Source: Henckelia pumila | Lineage: Eukaryota > Streptophyta > Magnoliopsida > Lamiales > Gesneriaceae | NCBI RefSeq assembly: GCF_033568475.1 | Contig: NW_027331833.1 | Span: 4,898,001 to 4,962,000 of the forward strand | DNA length: 64,000 nt | Direction of reading: 5' to 3' | Part shown: positions 48,685-60,065 of the stretch, piece by piece | Position numbering within the stretch: the stretch's first letter is position 1 | Layout: each line of letters begins with the position of its first letter | Notes under the pieces: generated by a model | What the model was told of the DNA's origin: nothing | Databases searched by the model: none | What the model saw: the letters and a program-made list of their open reading frames with translations, nothing else | Program-made: the position numbers and the translations under genes

Positions 48685-51265
48685 TTATTGTGCCCGTCGT
48701 TGTCTCTCCCTGACCATCGGTCTGTCCATCTCATTCCTCACTCGAGTTGTTGTATCCCTACCAGCTCTTCTTCTTTCACGTCTAACCGGGTTGTGATGCA
48801 GCTCAAAGGTAGGAGGATCCCAATAGCGTTCATCGGCAATAGGTTCAAATCTACCTTTATACGCCGCGAGGTAGTTCGATATGTTGTACCATGACTGAAC
48901 TAGGGTTGTCGGATCTAACGAATGGTATTTCGCAGTGCAAATAGCGTGAGAACATGGGATTCCAAAAATTGTCCATTTACCACATGAACAATCACTCGTT
49001 GATAACCTCACCACTTGTATATGTTGGCCGCGACTTGGTCTGCCCCCGGTCGCAACTGAAGCAGTTTGAGTCCGTACATCATATTTAACAACACGATGTT
49101 CGCTTGATTTTCTTGCCCATTCTTCATATTTGCGACATGCATAGTCCGACCACAGCTGATTTTCCTGAACCATGCGTTGACCCTTTGCCACACGTTCAAT
49201 GAAGTATTGTACGCATCTTAAAAGAGTCAAGTGCACTATCGCAGATATAGGGAGTCTACGAGCTCCCTTTAACACACTGTTCAAACATTCAGACATGTTT
49301 GTCGTCATCACCTCACGACGCCAACCTCCATCATGAGCCATACTCCATTTCTCCTTTGAGATTCCAGCCAAGTACCTGTGTGCTAAAATATTTTTATTCC
49401 TGATGGCCTCCATTGTTGCGTCGAACTTACAGACTTGATGTTGTTTGCCCGCCTTCCAACATAAATCTTTCAAATGCACATCTTTGAATCTCGCATTAAA
49501 ATTTGAGCACACATATCTCAAACAAAAACGATGCACACCATGCGGAGGTTTAAAATAGTGGAGATCCTCAGCTGCTCGAACAATACCCTTATGCCTATCA
49601 AAAATTAGGCATATTCCACTTTTACCACAAACAACATACTGACCAACATTTTCCAAGAACCATTTCCAGGAATCCGACGTCTCTTCATCCACGATTGCAA
49701 ATGCCAGCGGCAACACCTGATTGTTCGCATCCAGAGTGACTGCGATCAGCATTTTGTGCTTATATTTTGTATACAAATGTGTGCCGTCAACGCTGATGAT
49801 TTTTCGACAGTGGCGAAATCCATCTATAGAAGGCCTGAATGCCCAAAAAACATAGTTCAATGTTTTTATTGATTCGTTGTTCGATCTAAGATGCTTCCAC
49901 TCAACAACTGTTCCGGGATTATATTTGCACAGAGCACGCGTATATTTCGGAAGCAGTTGCACAGAACTCTCCCAAGTCCCATAAACAATTTCCACTGCGC
50001 GTTTTAGACTTCGCCACGCCTTCGTATACGAGATTTGGTATCCGTATTTATCCTTCACGCTCTCCATGATATATTTAATCTCGTACGAAGGATCACAACG
50101 TACAATACCCAACAACGTCTGTGCGGCCATATCGCTATTCAGGTTATGATGATCTATGCCCACGTTGATAGATATACACGTGTGAGGACCACCATATCTT
50201 GTTATTTTCCAGTAGCTGGTTTTCTCTTTGAAAGAAGCTCGAAGACACCAACGACATCGGGCGGTAGAAGAATCATTTCTACATTGTACCTTCCACAGAA
50301 TGCGTGTGCTATCGACTACACGATACTCACGCCTGGAAATTCTGACTGAATAATCTTTCACAGAAGCAATGAGATCATTCTTATCTTTAAATAACATGTG
50401 TACACCAAGTTCTCCTCTTTCCGGATTGTAATAACTTGCTCGTGCCCCGACAGGTACACCGATGGAATCCGGAGTCTCTTCTCCAAAGTATTTATTGAAA
50501 AAATGAGGGCATCTCAGAATCAGTGGAGATAAATGGTACGAGTTGCCTCTGTAATGTTTGGCGAGGTGGTGGACGAGATGACGTCCCTTCATCGATATTT
50601 TCATGTGGGTTCACACGTTCATCATCATTCAAATCATCAGTGTCGTTGTCATCTTCTCCAGACTCCCCATATGACATCTCTGGTTCAGTATCACTAGCAC
50701 TTCTAGGAACATCTCCATCATCAATTCTAGGAACATCATCGTGTTGAGCAAAATTCTGGTTGTTTGAATACAAATTTGTTGCACCGACGTTTTGATCCCA
50801 ACTCAGACCCGTATTTGTCCAGCATGGAGGAACATGTTCAAAAGGACCAGTGATATGTTGATCCCACGGACCGCCTTCACGGTCAAACTGCATATTGCTC
50901 AATCCTTCTGTAACATGTGGAATATATGATTCTTCATCCTGATCAATTTGATTTGCTTCAACGTACAAATGCAATACATTTATATTTGGGCATTGCATTA
51001 CAAACTCCAGAGCGTCAGCATCAATAAGGTCGACTGGAATTTCATGCCATATTGATTTCTCCATAAATGAGTATTTCGTCGACAGCTTCAGATTAAAATA
51101 CGTCGGATCAATGACCAATATTCTATGCACATATTCAACCAACTCGAACAAAGAAATTGATCTCAATACTCGAATCGGTATAATATACGGGATACTATAT
51201 TCAACCGACCCATTCTCAACACTAACATGCCCACCAAAATATAGAAGCACATCAATGTTATCCAT
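48685..51265 (-). pseudogene. mudrA-type transposase, one single-base frameshift
   Basis: Cuts and pastes the element through its terminal repeats; acts in the nucleus. Two minus frames (51265-50492 and 50604-48685) overlap and join if one base of the A6 run at 50498-50503 is extra: the total of 2581 bases is 3x860+1. The N part has an acidic segment (EDDNDTDDLNDDE) and then the MuDR DNA-binding region (LGVHMLFKDKNDLIASVKDY). The catalytic core has SVDGTHL (D1), LIFDRHKGI (D2) and the NMSECLNS motif (E). A SWIM zinc finger follows (CSCGKWTIFGIPCSHAIC), and then an Arg-rich tail. All catalytic residues are present. The frameshift could be a real lesion or an assembly error in a homopolymer. 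Confidence 0.92.
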
Positions 51266-51269
51266 TCCG

Positions 51270-51904
51270 AAGATGAAATTTCAGGAAAAAATATTACAAA
51301 GACAGAAGGAGGAAGGAGGAAAGAAGAACGAAAACAATATTTTTTAGAAATTGTGAAGAACTTCTTCAAGTAAAAGAGAGTGAGAGACACTGAGATTCAA
51401 CAAATTGTTTCTAGTTATATAGAATAATTGAAGGATTGAATTTCAAATTTTGTAAGGCTTAAACACGCTATTTAATGTGGTCAAAAGTTGTGTGGGAATC
51501 TTGTCAGAAGCATGATGTTCAATAGTAAAAAGAAAAGTGAGTTCAGTGTTTGTCGGAAGGTTGTATATTATTGGGAGGTTGTATATTATTGTGGGGATTT
51601 TATGCATGCTCGATAATTTAATTATTCGTGTGTCTCTAAAAATCACGTCCGCAGGAGAGGAAGGCGGATGGTGAATAATCAACGTCCGCAATTGGCCTTA
51701 GCGGACGCTGATATTATAATAATAAAATATACTAGGGCATGCATTGTATGCATATGGGACGCTGCCACATAGGCAGCGTCCGCTACTGTCAGCAGCGGAC
51801 GCTGCCTCTGTGGCAGCGTCCGCTTCTTTGAAGAACGGACGCTGCCATTAAAATAATGCAGCGTCCGCTCTTCAAGTTAGCGTTTTAAAGTATTTTTGAT
51901 TCAC
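51270..51904. other. right subterminal region of the MULE, with hairpins
   Basis: Promoter and leader side of the transposase gene. 51650-51870 is a chain of GGACGCTGCC-based hairpins: 51758-51766/51772-51780, 51794-51806/51812-51824, 51836-51845/51858-51867, and a looser pair CGTCCGC/GCGGACG near 51682-51708. Confidence 0.8.
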
Positions 51905-51967
51905 CCCCCACCATGCATTATTTGTGCAATTAAAATGTTTTTTTAAATTACATTTAATAAAAAACCC
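51905..51967 (-). repeat. right terminal inverted repeat of the MULE
   Basis: Inverted copy of 43181-43241; ends ...AATAAAAAACCC, followed by AGGATAGA. Confidence 0.93.
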
Positions 51968-52087
51968 AGGATAGATGGGTTAGCTCATGTTTGTCTCGTT
52001 GGATACTGACCGACAATTTCGGTCTTGAATAAATCTAGCAAGCGAACTAGGTCAAATAATAATAAATGAACGAAGAGTTCATATATC

Positions 52088-52342
52088 TAGAAAGGGTTGA
52101 CCCCGAAGGGGACCCTATTCCACATGAGTCAGAGACCCATTGGCTCATGCGGAGGGTAAATCGAGGGATGTGCACGAGCGGCAGGGACCCGAGGGAGGGA
52201 GCACATGGCCCAATCCCCAGAGCATACCCCCCACAATATTTCAGCAGGGAATATGCTCCACACGAGGATCGAACCCGCAACGCTGGGGAATTTCTTCCCA
52301 CGTCATCTCAGGCCTTACCAACTCGTCTATGCCTCTGTGGGC
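52088..52342 (-). mobile_element. SINE inserted in the LTR, with 15-bp target duplication
   Basis: AAGAGTTCATATATC flanks it at 52073-52087 and 52343-52357. Minus has a tRNA-like A box (AGACGAGTTGGTAAGGCC) and B box (CGGGTTCGATCCTCG). The other LTR at about 57700-57720 lacks the insert and shows the empty site. It does not resemble the SINE family at 17467 and 33740. Plus frames at 52066-52444 run through it and are not genes. Confidence 0.92.
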
Positions 52343-53430
52343 AAGAGTTCATATATCGATCGCACAGAGACTGTAGTTAATGCTCAAGATTTAATTATTT
52401 TACTTAAACTAGACGAAATAATAAAAAGGGATGTTATGAATTGAATAAAATTTCAATTACTATAAAAAAAAATAAGAATTAAAATAATAAATAATTATGA
52501 AACTATCTAACAACTAGAGCTCAAGGATAAATTCAATTAAAACGAGACAACCACGACAGACAAAGGTACCGAGCTAATTTATGCATTCACGTGGCACAGA
52601 CTGAAAATTATGATTATTCCTATAACGGTGAATTTTTTTATATTATTCAACAATTTATTTCCAGACTTGCTAAACCTATTCAAGTTGGACGAGTTAATTA
52701 TTTCTAATTAATTCTAATCAAACTCAAACGCATTAAATATTTATGAATATTCAGTTTTAACCTAAAACTACATACTGAAACCGAATACTATTTCTAGTCG
52801 GTTTAACCATATGTTGATTGACATCTTTGAAGCTATCCTTAATTAATCATCTTTCGATTCGTGATTAATCAATAAACATGTGACTAGGTGGTCATGCTAT
52901 TCACAAGTAATATCAAACTAACATCAATCAATAATTGAAAATATTCAAAATATCTCAAACATGCAACCACGTCTCAAACATAAATCAGTCTCGGCCAAAT
53001 CTCGCGGCCTTAGTTGAAGAAAAACTACTCCATAAACATAAACATAATTCAAGACAAAGTTTTAATCATCAAAAAGAAGAAGAATAAAGAAGATGAAGAT
53101 GAAGTTTTTTTCAAAGCCTTCAAAATCTTCAAGTCCTAGCTGCCGTCTTCGAATCTCGATCTCTCTCAGTTTTTGCGTAATAAAAAATCCTTCCGTCTGT
53201 GTGAATTGTGTTATTTATATCCCCTAGAGTCCGTCCACCTATTATTTCCTCAAAAAGCCTCCAAAGAATTCTCTAATTCGAGCCCAAGAAAGAATAAAAC
53301 TGCTTGGTATCCAAGGTTTCCATAAATTCCGAAATATTGTTCTGAGTATGGAACTTTCTGCGAAGTGTGCGGACCCAATGCCACATCTGTACAGGGTCCG
53401 TGCATAGTTTGGACACGGGTCCGTGCATGC

Positions 53431-53560
53431 GCGCTCGAGCGCAAAATTTTCTATCTTCAGACTTTAGAATCTTGTCAAGCGCGCTCGAGCGCAAGAATTA
53501 CCCGCTCGAGCGCAAAACTTTCTGCCTTAGTGTCACAATTTCCCTTTGCGCGCTCGAGCA
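53431..53560. repeat. GCGCTCGAGCGC palindromes (left LTR)
   Basis: Perfect 12-bp palindromes at 53431-53442 and 53481-53492, a 10-bp one at 53503-53512, and a variant near 53549. The matching cluster in the right LTR is at 58819-58975 with more mutations. Confidence 0.9.
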
Positions 53561-53769
53561 GCCATTTTTTACGGCTCAATTAGAGCAAACTTTTCTGTCT
53601 CAACTTCGAGAATTGCCTCATAATACCTACAATTTAATCAAAGATAGTGAGGAGTAATCCGAATGCATGAATAACAAAATAATCAAACATGAATGAACCT
53701 AATGACGTAAAAATCATGCAAAATGGACTAAAAAATATCACAAAATAATGAATAAAAACACATTTATCA

Positions 53770-55141
53770 ACTCCCTCATACTTAAGTCTTGCTCTCCCTC
53801 GAGCAAGAACAAATGACAAAACGAAAGAAAACATAGAATGATGCAAAATCAAATTACGGATGATTCCATAAAAAGAAGTCAGGCCTCAGTGAAATCAAAA
53901 CACATCCACAAATTAAAATTTCCCTTAAACTTTTCACAATACACCTCTAGATTGAGCGTGAACGTGTGCGTGTGATGTCATTCCAGTGTCATGTACTTCC
54001 AATAGAATCTGCTACTACGACTGCAAAGTGACATAATTAACACATCAATGCAAGTATCCCTCTCATGTACTTATTCCTTCTAATTACACCTAACATTCAC
54101 ACCTCTCTCGGACTTGGCATTTTGATAAAGGTTAATCCATATTTTTAACGCACCATCGGATTTTACATTCGTTTTACATCAACCTCATATATTACCTGCA
54201 AACTTTGCATTGGACTTGGTTGGATTAGGATTTGAATCTCCTTGTCCATGGCCCGGATGGAGTTTCAACCCCATATATTATCCGCATACTTAGCCTTGGA
54301 CTTGGTTTGATTAGGATTTCAATCCCCTTGTCCATGACCCGGATGAAGTTTCTTTTATCTTTCTTTTTTTTCGATGCACATATGAATCACTCGTTTTTTG
54401 GATTTCAAGGAGCTGGATGGAAAAACCGAGATCATAAATGTGATACTAGAGTGTACGTAGAATTCACAAGATCACAATTGAGTTCACTAAAAACCTAGTG
54501 TCGTGCAATAGCCATGCAACCAAAACTTTATCATTTTGATACACTTCACTGGTTTAACAAGTGTGCAGAGAAATATTCACGGTTCAATCAAAGGTTTCTC
54601 GATTCAATTTTAGGGCCAAACAATTCACAAAAAATCCTCACAATCATCATAGGCCATCATTTCCTCATCCACATTTGATACTAAACTCATGAAAATTAAC
54701 TACGAACTAGACACAATAATGCAAACTATGCTACAAACATGCAATCATGCAACACTAAAATGGAAAAAAAACGAACTCTCCCTACTTATTCAAAGCATTA
54801 CCCCCAATGCTTCAAACATAGACAACAAACAAAACAACCTCAAAAATAGAAAATGCAATGATGAATGACACTAAATGCATGAAGAACCACAAAAAATTAA
54901 AACGAAAATTCCCCTGGTCATTTGTCTTCATCCTCCTCAAGTGGTGGAGCACCAACATCAAATTCTCTTGGCGGGGCAGCATACTAGACATGGATAGGCG
55001 ACGGGTACGGTGGTGGAGCAGCATAAGATAAAAGAAATAAAACGAAAAATAAACAAAATAGAGGAAAAGAAAAACACTGGGTTGCCTCCTAGTCAGCGTT
55101 AAATTTATAGTCGATATCTTGACTTTGTTTCCCTTTTAAGC
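53770..55141 (-). other. non-coding 3' part of the gag-only element
   Basis: The place where pol would be. It holds two ~90-bp tandem units (about 54195-54265 and 54285-54355; GGACTTGGTTGGATTAGGATTT) and a short Pro-rich broken frame on minus (about 54916-55030). A short purine-rich tract adjoins the LTR. No reverse transcriptase motif was found. Confidence 0.65.
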
Positions 55142-57336
55142 TCAAGGTGGATCATCCACTATCGGGAATGGATGCCTGTCAATGCCTCGCGTCCCACCAA
55201 TTGTGCCTCCATCTAGCATTTTTATGGTTCCAAATCCTGCAAACAACTTGAAAAATCTCTTTGGAACTTGTGGCTGTTGAGCCACATCAATAGCATCTTT
55301 GACCTGCATATAGTTAGTCACACACGCATCAACAACATCAACCGCAAAGAAAGATTTCATAATGGAGCTATCTCTGACCGGTTGAAGCATATTAAAAACA
55401 ATTTTTTCATCATTAATCCTTAATACCAATTCCTCTTTTTCTACATCAATTAATGTCTTACTTGTAGCAAGAAAATGATGCCCTAAAATCAAAGAAACCT
55501 CACAATCCTCATGCATGTCAAGAATAAAAAAATAAACTGGGAAGATGAGCTTGTCCACTTTAACTAAAACATTTTCCACTACCCCTCTAGGGTATTTGAT
55601 TGAGCGGTCTGCAAGTTTAAGAGAGAATGTGGTGGGTTCAATAGCTTCTATACCTAATTTCTGAGCAAATGAATAAGACATCAAATTGATACTCGCTCAT
55701 AAATCACATAACACATTATTGAATGAAAGACAACCGATATTACAAGGTATATAAAAACTCCCTGGATCTTGAGACTTGGGTGGGAGCTTATTTTGGAGCA
55801 CTATAGAACATTCTTCATTCAGGGTCACTGTCGCTAGATCGTTTAACTTATTTTTGTTTGTCAATATGTCCTTCAAAAATCTAGCATAACTCTTCATTTG
55901 AGCTAAGGCATCTGCAAAAGGAATGTTAACATGCAGTTTCTTGAAAATTTCAAGAAATTTTTTAAACTGATAATCTAACTGTAATTGTTTACCTCTTTGC
56001 GGAAAAGAAAGGGTAGAAATATCAACATTAACATTAACATCAGAGTCTAAATTCTTACCCTTCTTACTTGTAGTCGAGGATTTTGCAGAGCTGCACTGGT
56101 CCTCCTTTGAATCTTCAATGTTTGGCCTCTCTATCTCCTTTTCCTTGGCACACTTCTCAGGTTCTTCCTTTTGGGACCTTGTCACAACCTTGATAACATT
56201 CACGTCCCTAAGATTCTTCTCATTGCTGCTAGTCAATGATCCTGGTGCTCTTACAGGTAGCTGGTTGGCGAACTGACTCATCTGAGTTTCCAACTTATGC
56301 AACATCACTTCTTGATTCTGTAGCTTGTTTCAGCCCCAGCTACATATTTCATCATAACCTCTTCAAAGCTCGGCTTATTATCTTCTTGCTTGGGTTGTGA
56401 CGCATTTGCTGTATTCTCAGGGGATTTCCAAGAGAAGTTAGGATGATTTTTCCAGCCCGGACTATAGGTGTTACAGTATGGATTGTATGGTTGCTTTCCT
56501 TGATTTCCCACAAAATTGGCCGACTTGACTTCAAAATTCTACTGTCCCTCAACAACTATCTCCTGAACTTGATTAACGGAACTGACTGCATCTGTGACAT
56601 TTGATGTGTCAAGGCATCGATCTTAGCATTCAAGGCCGTTAGAGCACCGACCTCGAGGATGCCTTTTTTCTTCTTTTTTCTCAGATATGGCCATCCCACA
56701 TTACTTTCAATCATGATTCCAATTATTTCCCATGCATCCGCTGGAGTTTTTCTGAATAAGATTTCATTTGCTGCTGCATCCAGCATAGATCGCACTAACG
56801 GGTTGACAACATTGTAGAAAGTCTGAGTCTGTTGGCTTTGTGTCAGATTATGTTGAGGACACATCCTCAAAATCTTCTTGAATCTGTTACAGGCTGAATT
56901 AAGTGATTCTCCGTCCTTCTGCTTAAAAATATGATGTCAGAAAATAGCTGCGCCATCTTGGTTGGTGGAAGTACTTGTTCAAAAAGACTTGAACAAGTTC
57001 CGTCCATGCCGTGATAGACCTGGCAGGAAACTTTGTAAGCCACTCAGTCGCATCTCCTTGCAAGGAGAACGGAAATAAACATCATCTCACTGTATCAATT
57101 GTAACTCCATTGAATTTGAATGTATAGCAGCTAAACATAAATCTCTCCAGATGAGCGTAAGGATCTTCCACTGCAGTTCCTCCAAACTGAGCTTGAAGTT
57201 GTATCATCTGAATTATGGCAGGTTTAAACTCAAAATTGTTAGCCTCAAGAGCGAGGCAAACAATATTGGATCCATATCCAGCAGTTGGAGGTCGAATGAG
57301 ATCCAGAACAGTACATTTGTCTTTTCTGTTTGCCAT
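55142..57336 (-). pseudogene. Athila-like gag-protease remnant
   Basis: On minus: gag N part from ATG at 57336 (PAIIQMIQLQAQFGGTAVEDP then HLERFMFSC), a second gag piece at 56870-56556 (FYNVVNPLVRSMLDAAANEI), a linker at 56511-56305, and the gag C part with protease in one frame 56308-55142. The protease active site reads D-L-stop-A-S: a TGA at 55697-55699 replaces the expected Gly. After it come MSYSFAQKLGIE and LILGHHFLAT, typical of gypsy proteases. Frameshifts separate the gag pieces. The frame ends ~3.5 kb before a pol region would, and none follows. Confidence 0.85.
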
Positions 57337-57611
57337 CTTAACTTCAGTTTTAGTATCACCATCGAACTATTCTTCCGACTCTGACTCAAGCACTAAATTT
57401 AACTCTTTTTTAGCATTCTGAATACGTAGAAGTGTACCCTCGATTTTTCAAGTCAAGTGGTATAAGATCTTTGGTGTTTCGAGCGCGGCTCATGCACGAA
57501 GATACAGTACCTGAAAGCCAAAAGAAAGGGAAAAGTTCAAAACGCAGAAAATTAATTGAAAAAATAAAAATCTAATATCAAGTAAATAATCTATACTAAT
57601 ATTAACTAAAC

Positions 57612-57630
57612 AGTCCCCGGCAACGACGCC
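57612..57630 (-). promoter_or_regulatory. primer binding site of the gag-only element
   Basis: Minus TGGCGTCGTTGCCGGGGA, seven bases inside the LTR end; one mismatch from the usual TGGCGCCGTTGCCGGGGA of Athila-type elements. Confidence 0.85.
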
Positions 57631-57637
57631 AAAAACT

Positions 57638-59156
57638 TGACCGACAATTTCGGTTATGAATAAATCTAGCAAGTGGACTAGGTCAAGTAATAGTAAGTAG
57701 ACGAAGAGCCCAAGTATCGATCCAACAGAAACTGTAGTTAATGATCAAGATTTAATTATTTTACTTAATTTAGACGAAATAATAAATAGGGGCATTATGA
57801 ATTGAAAAAAATTTCAGTTACTATAAAAAAAAATAAGAATTAAAATAATAAATAATTATGAAACTATCTAACAACTAGAGCTCAAGGATAAATTCAATTA
57901 AAACGAGACAACCAAGACACACGAAGGTACCGAGCTAATTTATGTATCCACGTGGTACAGACTGAAAATTATGTTTATTCCTATCACGGTGAATTTTCCT
58001 ATATTATTCAACAATATATTTCTAGATTTGATAAACCTATTCAAGTTGGACGGATTAATTATTTCTATTTAATTCTAATCAAACTCAAACGCATTAAATA
58101 TTTATGAATATTCAGTTTTTACCTAAAACCGCATACTGAAACCGAATTATTTCTAGTCGATTTAACCATATGTTGATTGACATCTTTGAAGCTACCTTTA
58201 ATCAACCTCTTTCGATTCGTGATTAATCAACAAACATGTGACTAGGTTATCAGGATATTCACAAGAAATATCAAACTAACATCAATCAATAATTGAAAAT
58301 ACTCAAAATATCTCAAACATGCAACCAAGTCTCAAACATCAATCAGTATCGGTCCAATCTCGCGGCCTTAGTTGAAGAAAAATACTCCATAAACATAAAC
58401 ATAATTCAAGACAAAGTTTTAATCATCAAAAAGAAGAATAATAAATAAGAAGAAGATGAAATTTTCTTCGAAGCCTTCAAAATCTTCAAGCCCAAGCCGT
58501 CGTCTTCGAACCTCGATCTCTCTCAGTTTCTGCATAATAAAAATCCTTCCATCTGCGTGAATTGTGTTATTTATATCTCCTAGAGTCCGTTCATCACCTC
58601 TTCTTTCCTAAAAAAACCTCCAAATAATTCTCTAATTTGAGCCCAAAAAGGAATAAAACCGCCTGGTATCCAAGATTTCCATAAATTCCGAAATACTGTT
58701 CTGAGTTATGGAATTTTCTGTTAAGTGTGCGGACCGGACCCTGTGCCACATCCGTGCAGGGTCCGTACATAGGTCCGAACCACATCCGTGCCTGATCCAG
58801 ATACGGGTCCGTGCATGCGCGCTCGAGCGCAAAAGTTTCTGTCTTCGGACTTTAGAATCTCGTCAAGCGCGCTCGAGTGTAAGAAGTACCCGCTTGAGCG
58901 CCGAAAATTTCTGCCTCAGCTCTCACAATTCCCCTTTACGCACTCGAGTGGCCATTTTTTGCGGCTCGAGCGCGAACTTTTCTGTCCCAACTCCGAGAAT
59001 TGCCTCATAATACCTACAATTTAACCAAAGATATAGAGGAGTAGTCCGAATGCATGAATAACAAAATAATCAAATATGAATGAACCTAATGACGTAAAAA
59101 CCATGCAAAATGGACTCAAAAATATCACAAAATAATGAATAAAAACACATTTATCA
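57638..59156 (-). repeat. 5' LTR of the gag-only element (1519 bp)
   Basis: Direct copy of 52007-53769 without the SINE. TATA box on minus near 58567-58577; palindrome cluster 58819-58975 upstream of it. The ORFs here repeat those of the other LTR and are not genes. Confidence 0.9.
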
Positions 59157-59160
59157 ATAC

Positions 59161-60065
59161 ACATTTTCCCCAAATCCTAAAGCCCCGGGAAACTTCACTG
59201 TACAGCCAGGAAAAGTAGTCCCTCGGTTGATGCAGGTTTGTGAATCCAATTTTGTACAGCAGCTTAAATTATGAACGCGAGTTACCTTTTTGCCCTTGGA
59301 TATTTCCAAATATTTTCAATTAAATTATTCATTCCCTCTTCAGATACATATCTAGAAACCGCATTCCACCTACCTTCAGAAAATGCTCTCCTCTAAAATA
59401 ATACCAAAGGAAGGCTTATGATATTTTATGGATGTTATGTGAATTGGCGTGAAAGGAAGGCTCTCACCACAGGAAAAGTGGCAAGAAAGATGTTGGCTTT
59501 CAGAAGTAATACACAATTTGGTTAACCTTAACCAACTTAATTGTCTGATATAATATCTATATATCTTCATACCATTGTTTTTTTTATAAAAGTGTCGTAC
59601 CTATTTTCACCTTGCAATGCATGCTTGAAAGCCATTGGAAAATAGAAAAAGCACTGAAAATATTTTTCTTAACGGTTTTCCAACCTCACTGATACATATA
59701 TATCTAACGTAAGTTCTTAAGTTTGTTCAGTTACCCAAATACATAAACACGTGAGTAATCATAAGAATCATTCATCATTTGAAATCCCCTCTTCCCCGAT
59801 GAAGAATAGATACAATAAATTTTACATATGTGAAATCTAAATTTACCTCCCGAGAAATGGTGACACTGTAAATTGATGTTGGAAGATAGTCAAAGAAGCG
59901 AAGAGGGAGCAAAATCTGTGATGAACGAAGAACTTCAGTTTGTGAGGAATGTTGTCGGTGCACTGATGGGTCTCTCATTTGTTGAGATGAATATTGAGTA
60001 CAAAAAGCGGTGTTTGTAAAATGGTGGGTATATTGGTAATGAAATTTTGGGTAATGCGGAATAAT
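59161..60065. other. intergenic stretch, no gene seen
   Basis: Moderately AT-rich; short frames on minus (59376-59570, 59775-59978) show no domain, and no repeat was recognised. Confidence 0.5.

Larger units (their letters stand above)
43181..51967. mobile_element. Mutator-like element carrying transposase and plant-mobile-domain genes
   Basis: Inverted ends: 43181-43241 and 51905-51967 match at roughly 90% or better (GGGTTTTT...TTTTAATTGCACAAATAATGCATGGTGGGG). AGGATAGA flanks both sides (43173-43180 and 51968-51975), or 9 bp CAGGATAGA if the last C is counted as target; Mutator elements make 8-11-bp duplications, most often 9. Inside are a plant mobile domain gene on plus, a ~171-bp tandem array, and a mudrA-type transposase on minus. 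Perfect hairpins lie just inside each end. 8.79 kb in total; the element looks complete and fairly young apart from coding lesions. Confidence 0.93.
52007..53769 (-). repeat. 3' LTR of the gag-only element (SINE-containing)
   Basis: TGACCGACAATTTCGG...CATTTATCA. Without the SINE and one copy of the target duplication (~270 bp) it matches the length of the right LTR. TATA box on minus at 53211-53221 (GATATAAATAA), with CGCTCGAGCG palindromes at 53431-53560 upstream of it. Confidence 0.9.
52007..59156 (-). mobile_element. non-autonomous Ty3/gypsy (Athila-like) element with gag and protease only
   Basis: LTRs 52007-53769 (with a SINE inside) and 57638-59156 have TG...CA ends and are flanked by ATAC on both sides (52003-52006 and 59157-59160). 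The primer site on minus reads TGGCGTCGTTGCCGGGGA (57612-57630), typical of Athila/Ogre-type elements. Gag and an aspartic protease are present but reverse transcriptase, RNase H and integrase are missing. LTRs differ at several percent of sites, so it is older than the copia element. Confidence 0.88.

Noticed and set aside
49008..50349. Other frames over the transposase (49008-49199, 50035-50349)
   Set aside because: Shadows of the real transposase frame on minus.
50492..50604. Programmed frameshift in the MULE transposase
   Set aside because: The A6 run could slip, but MULE transposases are normally one frame and no slippery site with a downstream structure is obvious. A simple indel or sequence error is more likely.
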